From contig JABRWB010000089.1 in NCBI GenBank assembly GCA_039961635.1, positions 1 to 29,641 of the forward strand: a DNA stretch of 29,641 nucleotides, read 5' to 3'. The translations under genes were made by a program, and so were the position numbers. Below the pieces are notes generated by a model that made no database searches, was not told where the DNA came from, and worked only from the letters and a program-made list of their open reading frames with translations. Within the stretch, counting starts at the first letter, position 1. Every line of letters starts with the position of its first letter. Below, one piece after another: positions 7,533-13,177 of this stretch. This DNA comes from a bacterium. GTDB lineage: Bacteria > 4484-113 > JAGGVC01.

Positions 7533-8528
7533 ATGACGGTATTGACAAAGGTGCACGAATTAAACGGATTGCAAAATTTATTCCGCACAACAGCGCGCAC
7601 TGCGTTGCCGGCGTTTGCGCTCGCAATTGCCGCAATATCGATCGCGGGCACGGCCGCTATCGCGCAGCCGCGTGTCGACGTTTCGAAATACTACAAGGAA
7701 ACGCTCGTTCCTTGGAGTACGGCCAAGAGTTTTCTGATTTATCACGTGGACACGGGCAAAGAAGTCGCCAGTTTGAATCCCGAATATTCCGCGCCCGTCG
7801 CAAGTTTGACAAAAATGATGACCGTACTGATCGCCGACGAGGAGCTTTCGTACGGAGTCGGATACGAGCTCGCCGAGGACGAAGCCAAGATATTCAAGGT
7901 GGAGCAGCTTACGCTCGACCAGATGGTCGAAATGGCGCTTGTTCCGTCGAACAATCTGGTATGCAAGGTGCTGGCGAGGCTGATTGACGGAAGCGAGCCC
8001 GCGTTCGTATCCAGGATGAACAAGCGCGCGGCGGAACTGGGAATGACCGGAACGCGGTATGCGAATGCAAGCGGTCTGCCGTCCAAATCCGCGCAATATT
8101 CCAACGTGCGCGACCAGCTTATTCTTACGCTCGAACTGCTCAAGCGTCCCGTCCCGGCGGAGAAATGCCGCAAGCACTGGATTTTCTTCGACGAACGTTA
8201 CGACTCGACGATTTTTTACCTTAAAGAAAAATATCCGATAGCCGGCGTTAAAAGCGGATGGACGAATGCGGCGGGCCGTTGCCTGTCGCTTCTGGTCGAG
8301 ACGGAACAATTCGGAAGTTTCATCGTCATTACGATGGGCAGCTCGAGCATCGCGCAGGGCTTCGTGGATGCGGAGATCATCCTTTCCAGGTTCGGGCTTG
8401 TGGAGCTTGCGCCCGGCTCGCTTTTGGCCGCGGCGCGTCTGCAGGAAGCCGAGCGGGAGAAAGCTCACAAGGAAGCCGAGGCCGCCAAGATTTCCGGGAC
8501 AAGCGGGATTGCTCAGGTGAAGTCATGA
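7533..8528 (+). CDS. D-alanyl-D-alanine carboxypeptidase, peptidase S11 (PBP5/DacA-like)
   Basis: A 331-aa penicillin-binding enzyme that trims the terminal D-Ala from peptidoglycan stem peptides. The three active-site motifs are present in order: SxxK as S91-L-T-K94 (PVASLTKMM), SxN as S139-N-N141, and K240-S-G242 in place of the usual KTG (AGVKSGWTNAAG). An N-terminal hydrophobic segment (ALPAFALAIAAISIAGTAAIA, residues ~24-44) is a signal peptide or anchor. After the catalytic domain there is a short Ala/Glu-rich helical tail (LQEAEREKAHKEAEAAK) instead of the beta-rich PBP5 C-terminal domain. The frame extends upstream inside the previous gene, but this start gives the signal peptide and an 8-nt spacing. 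The stop overlaps the next gene by 4 bp. Confidence 0.93.
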   Translation: MTVLTKVHELNGLQNLFRTTARTALPAFALAIAAISIAGTAAIAQPRVDVSKYYKETLVPWSTAKSFLIYHVDTGKEVASLNPEYSAPVASLTKMMTVLIADEELSYGVGYELAEDEAKIFKVEQLTLDQMVEMALVPSNNLVCKVLARLIDGSEPAFVSRMNKRAAELGMTGTRYANASGLPSKSAQYSNVRDQLILTLELLKRPVPAEKCRKHWIFFDERYDSTIFYLKEKYPIAGVKSGWTNAAGRCLSLLVETEQFGSFIVITMGSSSIAQGFVDAEIILSRFGLVELAPGSLLAAARLQEAEREKAHKEAEAAKISGTSGIAQVKS

Positions 8529-8755
8529 ATCCGGCATATGAAATCGGCAAGTTTATTTTGATCATCGGCGCGGTGCTGGTGGTTGTCGGCGCGTTGCTTA
8601 TGTTTTCGCGCGGCAATCTGCCAATAGGCAATCTTCCGGGCGACATCGCGGTCAAGCGCGACAACTGGAGCTTTTACTTCCCGATTACGACAAGCATCAT
8701 TCTTTCCATCGTCCTGACGCTGATTTTCTGGCTGATCTCCCGATTCAACCGCTAG
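8525..8755 (+). CDS. DUF2905 family small membrane protein
   Basis: A 76-aa protein with two membrane helices (FILIIGAVLVVVGALLMF and a second in TTSIILSIVLTLIFWLI). Between them is the conserved DUF2905 signature: GNLPIGNLPGDIAVKRDNWSFYFP. The function is unknown across the family. It starts in the ATGA overlap with the carboxypeptidase, so the two are co-translated. Its stop codon shares the bases CTAG with the stop of the convergent gene on the other strand, leaving no intergenic space for a terminator. Confidence 0.92.
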   Translation: MNPAYEIGKFILIIGAVLVVVGALLMFSRGNLPIGNLPGDIAVKRDNWSFYFPITTSIILSIVLTLIFWLISRFNR

Positions 8756-10203
8756 CCAGCGGGCAAAACCAGCAGCGCGTTGCTTAGCTTCCGCGGTTCG
8801 CCGCCGTACGGCGTAACGAGCGTACCGCCTACGGCAAGCTGGCTGGACCCGCCGCCATCCAGGTTCATCGCTGTAACTGCGCCTTTTCGAATCAGCCAGT
8901 TTGCAAGCTCGTCCAGCTTCAGCCCCTTGTAGAAACCGTCCTGCAGCTCGCAGACTACAACCAGTATCACGGTCCCGTCGCCCTTCACTCCGATTGCGGT
9001 CCTCGCGCGCGGATTTTTCGTTATATCCTCGCGTACGAAATCCTCGGCGATCGTCACGTTCGGCTGGCCGTTCGCGACAAGCATCGGCGCTCCGCCGACC
9101 GCGTCAATCACATCGATCAGGTTTCCGCTCTCGCGTTCGTAAACGCGCGATCGAAGCGATACCGGAGCATCCTTCGGTATTTGCGACAGTGGATTGGCTT
9201 CCGGAATGAGATTCGTCGCAACGTAGTACTGATCCGGCCGCATCAATTCGTCTATTCCGCCGGAAACGGGCGTAAGCCGCCCGCCATCCAGCCTGTAAAG
9301 AAATCCGTCCAGCGGAATCAAATCGAATGGGTAATTCCAAGAATAAATCACGGTCGAGCTTTGGCCCAACTCGGTGTTCAGCCCGTTCAGGGGAATGAAC
9401 TTTCCGTCGAACACAAGCTCGGGACGCACCGTGAATCTTCCGATGCGCAATCCCTTTTCCTTGGTCAAAAGCACCATCGGCCTCGTTGCGTACCTGCCCG
9501 TAGTGACAAGAACGCTGTCTTCCAGCAACGTCGAAACGGGGAAACCCTGGCCGTTGAAGTAACCGGCGTTGATTCCCGCAAGCGCCCCGGTTTGCCTGCA
9601 GATTTGCTCAAGGGGCAATGTTCTTCTCGCTCTGTCAACGGACATAGCGCTTTTGACCTTTAGTCTTACCTGCGCGGACGGCGGGATTTCGATCCAATCG
9701 TAGCGGATCGGACGGTTCACGTTTTCTTTGGCTTCCGTACGCCACAACGCGCCTCCTCCTATTTCGATATCCCTTGTGTATATCGTCTGTCGGGGAAACG
9801 CGACTGCTATCGTACTGCCGTTCGTCTTGACCAGCGCCTCGCAATGGTATCCCGTGTGGAACGAAAGGCTCGCATTCTGCGCGCCCTGATAGGGTGCGAT
9901 TTTCCAAAGCGGGAACTTTTTGACCGATCCCCCGTTTTCCAGAGCTTTGTCCGCGATTTTGGTTTTCAAGAGCACGATTTCGAATCTGTCCGGCCGTTCG
10001 AGCGCGTTGGTTTTAAACTCCGGCGGCGCGCCGGCAAATTTGAGCGTAGCGACCAGCCATTCGTTCGACGCCTCGACCTTGACGCTCGACAGCTCGACTT
10101 GGTTCGGCTGTCCGGGCGCGCCGGTCGCGGCAAGAACCAAAATCGGAATGGCAAGAGCCCCGGCCCGCATGGCCTGCTGCGATAAAAGCTTTCGTAAATT
10201 CAT
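8752..10203 (-). CDS. Phosphodiester glycosidase (NAGPA-like) with N-terminal AMIN-like domain, exported
   Basis: A 483-aa protein with a signal peptide (ALAIPILVLAATGAPGQ). Residues ~37-135 (SSVKVEASNEWLVATLKFAG, then RFEIVLLKTKI) look like an AMIN domain, known from amidases and secretins as an envelope- or peptidoglycan-targeting module. The C-terminal ~300 residues match the phosphodiester glycosidase (NAGPA) family: GALAGINAGYFN, then NPRARTAIGV, then the Gly-rich GAVTAMNLDGGGSSQLAV. Family members cleave phosphodiester-linked sugars. A cell-wall glycan or polysaccharide substrate is plausible here, given the AMIN domain and the carboxypeptidase next door. It ends tail-to-tail with the DUF2905 gene. 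The ribosome binding site is weak. It probably forms a transcript with the DUF5665 gene 51 nt upstream. Confidence 0.9.
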   Translation of the reverse strand: MNLRKLLSQQAMRAGALAIPILVLAATGAPGQPNQVELSSVKVEASNEWLVATLKFAGAPPEFKTNALERPDRFEIVLLKTKIADKALENGGSVKKFPLWKIAPYQGAQNASLSFHTGYHCEALVKTNGSTIAVAFPRQTIYTRDIEIGGGALWRTEAKENVNRPIRYDWIEIPPSAQVRLKVKSAMSVDRARRTLPLEQICRQTGALAGINAGYFNGQGFPVSTLLEDSVLVTTGRYATRPMVLLTKEKGLRIGRFTVRPELVFDGKFIPLNGLNTELGQSSTVIYSWNYPFDLIPLDGFLYRLDGGRLTPVSGGIDELMRPDQYYVATNLIPEANPLSQIPKDAPVSLRSRVYERESGNLIDVIDAVGGAPMLVANGQPNVTIAEDFVREDITKNPRARTAIGVKGDGTVILVVVCELQDGFYKGLKLDELANWLIRKGAVTAMNLDGGGSSQLAVGGTLVTPYGGEPRKLSNALLVLPAG

Positions 10204-10254
10204 AACTTCGGATACCCGCTGATATATTGGCGGCGGCCAAGTGAAGGACGGAGG

Positions 10255-10626
10255 CTATCCTCCGCCGTTCGTCTGCCGGATGTATTCGAGCACTTCGTGC
10301 GCGAACTTGCCGATAATCGGCACAAGCGAAAGTCTGCCCAGCAACGTGAGGATTAGCGACAATACCAGCCCGGTGCCAAGCGCGATGCCGAGTCCGGTCG
10401 CGATGCCGCGGATGAAGCTGTAAAACGGCGTCTGAAGCCGCACCTGGCGGCGCAGCCACTTAATCAGTTCCTCCTGGCTCTCGGCGACGCGGATCGTCGG
10501 ATCGGGATGCGGCTCCGGCTTCGCCCGAAGGCTTTTAAGCCATCCAAGAAATCCCGTCACGCGCGTTCCGTTGCCTCCGGTTTCGGAGGTTTCGGATATC
10601 GCATCGTCCTGCATCCGGTCGGACAC
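10255..10626 (-). CDS. DUF5665 domain membrane protein
   Basis: A 123-aa protein. The variable, polar N-terminus (~50 residues) is followed by an amphipathic helix (ESQEELIKWLRRQVRLQTPF) and the conserved pattern of DUF5665: FIRGIATGLGIALGTGLVLS leading into a membrane helix, then LSLVPIIGKFAHEVLEYIRQ. The function of the family is unknown. The GTG start has no Shine-Dalgarno but lies exactly 6 nt after a TATAAT, so it should be translated from a leaderless mRNA starting in the gap after hpf. An internal ATG four codons later has no ribosome binding site either. Confidence 0.85.
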   Translation of the reverse strand: MSDRMQDDAISETSETGGNGTRVTGFLGWLKSLRAKPEPHPDPTIRVAESQEELIKWLRRQVRLQTPFYSFIRGIATGLGIALGTGLVLSLILTLLGRLSLVPIIGKFAHEVLEYIRQTNGGG

Positions 10627-10632
10627 GCCACA

Positions 10633-10638
10633 ATTATA
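10633..10638 (-). promoter_or_regulatory. -10 element of leaderless DUF5665 gene
   Basis: Read on the minus strand this is TATAAT, then TGTGGC, then the GTG start. The spacing of 6 nt puts the predicted transcript start on the G of GTG. No -35 match is visible 16-18 nt upstream. Confidence 0.7.
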
Positions 10639-10683
10639 GGATATGCGCCCCTGAACCGGACGAGAAGCAGCTATATATCGCGG

Positions 10684-11211
10684 CTACCTGTCGGGCACAA
10701 GCAGCCCGAGCGTGCCGTTTGACCGTTTGTAAAGCACGTTGTACGAGCCGCTGGCCTGGTCTTCGAACACGAAGAAATCATGCCCGGAAAGGTCGAACTG
10801 CATTATCGCCTCTTCGGTCGTCATGGGCTTGATGTGGAAACGCTTGATTTTGGCGACCTTGCGAGTTTCGTCGGCCGGCTGCTCGATTTCGGGCTCCCCG
10901 TCGCCTTGGCCGCGGTACTTGTCTATGAGTTTCGTCTTGTACCGCTTGAGTTGCTTTTCGACCTTTTCCATGGCGAGGTCGCAAGCTTCCTCAAAGCTTG
11001 CGCCGTACTCTTCCGCCCGGACGAATTTCCTGGCGACGTCAACCGTCACCTCGAAGCGGAAGTTTCGGCCGTTGTGTCTGGACGGGTACTGAGTAAGCTC
11101 CACGCGCGCGGCCTCCGCGCGACTGAAGTACTTTGAGAGCTTCTCAACCTTCTTCCTTATGTATCCGTCCAAACGCGGGGTGATGCTGGAACCGGAAATC
11201 TCTACCTGCAT
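10684..11211 (-). CDS. hpf: Ribosome hibernation promoting factor, long form (HPF/RaiA family)
   Basis: A 175-aa protein that binds the 30S decoding centre in resting cells and, in its long form, dimerises 70S ribosomes. The N-terminal S30AE domain (MQVEISGSSITPRLDGYIRK, then RFEVTVDVARKFVRAEE) is followed by a Glu/Lys-rich linker. The conserved long-form C-terminal domain follows: KRFHIKPMTTEEAIMQFDLS, GHDFFVFEDQASGSYNVLYK and a GTLGLLVP ending. The chosen ATG has a GGAGG 5 nt upstream; a GTG two codons earlier would overlap that site. A TATAAT in a 15-nt palindrome lies ~40 nt upstream. Length and domains are complete. Confidence 0.95.
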   Translation of the reverse strand: MQVEISGSSITPRLDGYIRKKVEKLSKYFSRAEAARVELTQYPSRHNGRNFRFEVTVDVARKFVRAEEYGASFEEACDLAMEKVEKQLKRYKTKLIDKYRGQGDGEPEIEQPADETRKVAKIKRFHIKPMTTEEAIMQFDLSGHDFFVFEDQASGSYNVLYKRSNGTLGLLVPDR

Positions 11212-11251
11212 ACGCACCTCCGGAATGGATTAATGAACAACTTCTTCTGCG

Positions 11252-11265
11252 ATATTATATCGCGG
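11252..11265 (-). promoter_or_regulatory. hpf -10 region inside a palindrome
   Basis: On the minus strand the sequence reads CGATATAATATCGC: a TATAAT -10 hexamer (11254-11259) within a perfect odd-length inverted repeat whose left arm starts one base further out. The predicted start is ~36 nt before the hpf ATG, leaving room for its Shine-Dalgarno. The symmetry could be an operator or coincidental. Confidence 0.5.
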
Positions 11266-11334
11266 AATCCGGCCATTCATGTTATCGGACGGAATTCGCG
11301 GCAAAAAAGTTCGCTGCGCAGCTTCGGATGCGGG

Positions 11335-11340
11335 TATAAT
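11335..11340 (+). promoter_or_regulatory. -10 element of a putative leaderless mini-ORF
   Basis: TATAAT followed by 6 nt (CCGTTC) and a GTG codon, the same geometry as mutS, rodA and the DUF5665 gene. It lies in the hpf-asnS intergenic region on the asnS strand. Confidence 0.5.
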
Positions 11341-11346
11341 CCGTTC

Positions 11347-11427
11347 GTGAGTTTCGAATTTCAGCCAGGAAAGACAAGTTTTGCCGGAACGGCGCTTGGC
11401 GGAATAGGCATAAATCCGCGCCTCTGA
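11347..11427 (+). CDS. Putative 26-aa leaderless small protein or upstream ORF of asnS
   Basis: A 26-codon frame from GTG (VSFEFQPGKTSFAGTALGGI, then GINPRL) to TGA. Support comes only from the TATAAT exactly 6 nt upstream of the GTG. It contains a P-G-K-T string but is far too short for a P-loop fold. It could be a small peptide, a regulatory upstream ORF for asnS, or a non-functional by-product of a promoter whose transcript simply includes asnS. I do not recognise the peptide. Confidence 0.35.
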   Translation: MSFEFQPGKTSFAGTALGGIGINPRL

Positions 11428-11465
11428 ACGCGGGCGCGTTCGCGCGCCGCGCATTCCAAATCCCC

Positions 11466-11471
11466 TATACT
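11466..11471 (+). promoter_or_regulatory. asnS -10 element within a dispersed repeat
   Basis: TATACT about 26 nt before the asnS ATG, giving a ~20-nt leader with a GAGGTG Shine-Dalgarno. The hexamer runs into the CTCACTACTTCAC element (11470-11482) also found at 2499-2511. No good -35 is seen. Confidence 0.45.
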
Positions 11472-11482
11472 CACTACTTCAC
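11470..11482. repeat. CTCACTACTTCAC element, copy 2
   Basis: An exact 13-nt match to 2499-2511 with similar upstream context (CCCTATA against CCCTAT). It lies between the asnS -10 and its Shine-Dalgarno. Confidence 0.5.
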
Positions 11483-11497
11483 CAATGAGGTGCGTTT

Positions 11498-12796
11498 ATG
11501 CATGAGCAGTTCATTTCGATCAAAGATCTGGCAGGACACATCGGCGAGCGAGTCAAGCTCGGCGGCTGGGTCAGGAACAAGCGGGAAAGCAAGAAACTGG
11601 TGTTCATAGTGGTAAGGGACGGCTCCGGCGAGGTGCAGTGCGTCGCCTACGAACCGAATATCCCGCCCGAAACCTGGCGGGCGGCCCTTGCGCTCACCCT
11701 CGAATCGAGCCTAATCGTGGAGGGCGAAGTGAAGCGCCATCCCAAGCAGGAAGGCGTGTTTGAGATTGCCGTCACTTCGATCCAGCCGGTTCAAATTGCA
11801 CAGGATTACCCGATATCCAAAAAGGAGCACGGTACCGAGTTCCTGATGGACAACCGGCATTTATGGGTGCGATCCAGCCATCAAGTGGCGATACTCCGTA
11901 TCCGGGACGAAATAATCAAGGCCAGCCGGGATTTTTTCTATGACAACGGTTTTTACTGCTTTGATTCGCCGATCCTGACGCCTAACGCCTGCGAGGGTAC
12001 GACGACGCTGTTCGAGCTGGATTACTTCGGAGACAAGGTCTACCTGTCCCAGAGCGGCCAGCTGTACCAGGAATCAGGAATAATGGCGCTGGGGAAAACA
12101 TTTTGTTTCGGGCCGACGTTCCGCGCGGAGAAATCCAAAACCCGCCGGCATCTGATGGAATTCTGGATGCTCGAAGCCGAAGCAGCCTTCTACGACTTTG
12201 AAGACAACCTGAAGCTCCAGGAGGAATATGTCTGCTACGTCGTCGAGCGCGTGCTGGAGCGCCGTCGCCTCGATTTGCTAACAATCGAACGGGATATTTC
12301 GAAACTCGAAGCCGTGAAGCCTCCCTTCCCGCGGATAACCTACGCTGAAAGCGTTGAAATCCTAAAAGGAAAAGGCTTCGACTTCAATTTCGGCGACGAC
12401 TTCGGCAGCCCGGAGGAAACCGCGCTTGCGGAGAATTTCGACCGGCCGTTCTTCATCACGCACTGGCCGGAGGACATGAAGGCGTTCTATATGAAAGTCA
12501 ATCCCGCCGATCGCTCGCAAGTTCTGGCGAGTGACCTGATGGCGCCGGAAGGCTACGGGGAAATCATCGGCGGCAGCCAGCGCGAGGACGACCTGGATAC
12601 GGTGCTGGAAAAAATCCGCCGCCACAAGCTTCCGGAAGACTTTTTCCAGTGGTACCTCGATCTCCGCCGTTACGGAAGCGTGCCTCACAGCGGATTCGGG
12701 CTGGGGATCGAACGCACCGTCTGCTGGATTTGCGGACTTGCGCACATCAGGGAGTCCATTCCGTTCCCCAGGATGCTTTATCGGAAGTCTCCTTAG
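11498..12796 (+). CDS. asnS: Asparagine-tRNA ligase
   Basis: 432 residues, a normal length for bacterial AsnRS, which charges tRNA-Asn with asparagine using ATP. The N-terminal OB-fold anticodon-binding domain (VKLGGWVRNKRESKKLVFIV) is followed by the class IIb catalytic core. Motif 2 is the AsnRS-typical FGPTFRAEKSKTRRHL with EFWMLEAEAAF, and motif 3 is GFGLGIERTVCWICG. The sequence IGGSQREDDLDTVL is also typical of AsnRS rather than AspRS. The ATG start has a GAGGTG Shine-Dalgarno 5 nt upstream. Its presence suggests tRNA-Asn is charged directly, though gatCAB elsewhere cannot be excluded. It converges with the rubredoxin gene. Confidence 0.96.
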   Translation: MHEQFISIKDLAGHIGERVKLGGWVRNKRESKKLVFIVVRDGSGEVQCVAYEPNIPPETWRAALALTLESSLIVEGEVKRHPKQEGVFEIAVTSIQPVQIAQDYPISKKEHGTEFLMDNRHLWVRSSHQVAILRIRDEIIKASRDFFYDNGFYCFDSPILTPNACEGTTTLFELDYFGDKVYLSQSGQLYQESGIMALGKTFCFGPTFRAEKSKTRRHLMEFWMLEAEAAFYDFEDNLKLQEEYVCYVVERVLERRRLDLLTIERDISKLEAVKPPFPRITYAESVEILKGKGFDFNFGDDFGSPEETALAENFDRPFFITHWPEDMKAFYMKVNPADRSQVLASDLMAPEGYGEIIGGSQREDDLDTVLEKIRRHKLPEDFFQWYLDLRRYGSVPHSGFGLGIERTVCWICGLAHIRESIPFPRMLYRKSP

Positions 12797-12871
12797 CGCT
12801 TGTTTTCGCGCGGCGCGCGGATTCGCTTATCCACGGACTCGAAATTATTGCCGTAAAGACTTCTCGCGACG

Positions 12872-13078
12872 CTAGACCGACGCTCTGCCGTCGCCGAAGT
12901 TGCGCGCCTGTTCCCGCCAGTTGTTCAGGAAGGCTGCGGCAATCGGCCGGTCTCCATCATATTCGTCCGCGTGGAACGCGAGGAATGCTTCCTGCCCGGC
13001 GCTGCACAGGGGACAGACTTCCGGCGGCACATCCCCGGAATGAATGTATCCGCAAACCGCACACACGTATTGCTTCAT
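12872..13078 (-). CDS. Stand-alone rubredoxin-like domain protein (rubrerythrin C-terminal type)
   Basis: A 68-aa protein with two iron-binding CxxC knuckles: YVCAVCGYIH at the N-terminus and VCPLCSAGQEAF about 12 residues later. The HSGDVPPEVCPLC context is the form found at the C-terminus of rubrerythrins, which pass electrons in peroxide or oxygen detoxification. Here it stands alone with a short Arg/Asn/Trp-containing tail. The ATG has a GGAGG 5 nt upstream. An in-frame GTG five codons earlier lies ~6 nt from the -10 and could give a leaderless longer form, but the ATG matches the family start (MKQYVC). It has its own promoter, divergent from the histidine kinase. Confidence 0.88.
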   Translation of the reverse strand: MKQYVCAVCGYIHSGDVPPEVCPLCSAGQEAFLAFHADEYDGDRPIAAAFLNNWREQARNFGDGRASV

Positions 13079-13098
13079 GTGAGCCTCCAGCACATGGG

Positions 13099-13127
13099 AT
13101 TTTACACGATTTCGCGAAATTTTACAA
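13099..13127 (-). promoter_or_regulatory. Rubredoxin gene promoter with palindromic spacer
   Basis: On the minus strand: -35 TTGTAA, a spacer of exactly 17 nt, then -10 TAAAAT. The spacer contains the perfect 12-bp palindrome ATTTCGCGAAAT (13109-13120), well placed for a repressor or activator dimer. Redox or metal control is a guess based on the product. Confidence 0.65.
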
Positions 13128-13159
13128 GTGGAGTTGCGACAGTACGGGAAATTGCCCCT

Positions 13160-13168
13160 TGCTATACT
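13160..13168 (+). promoter_or_regulatory. Extended -10 of the histidine kinase operon
   Basis: TGCTATACT matches an extended -10 (TGn plus TATACT). The predicted start is 2-4 nt before the GTG, so the transcript would be nearly leaderless. The only purine run (GAGGA) is too close to the start for normal Shine-Dalgarno pairing. Confidence 0.5.
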
Positions 13169-13177
13169 TCTGAGGAA

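Noticed and set aside
12971-13177. N-terminal extension of the kinase frame
   Set aside because: It overlaps the rubredoxin coding region and its promoter, and contains no signal or domain; the GTG after the extended -10 is better.
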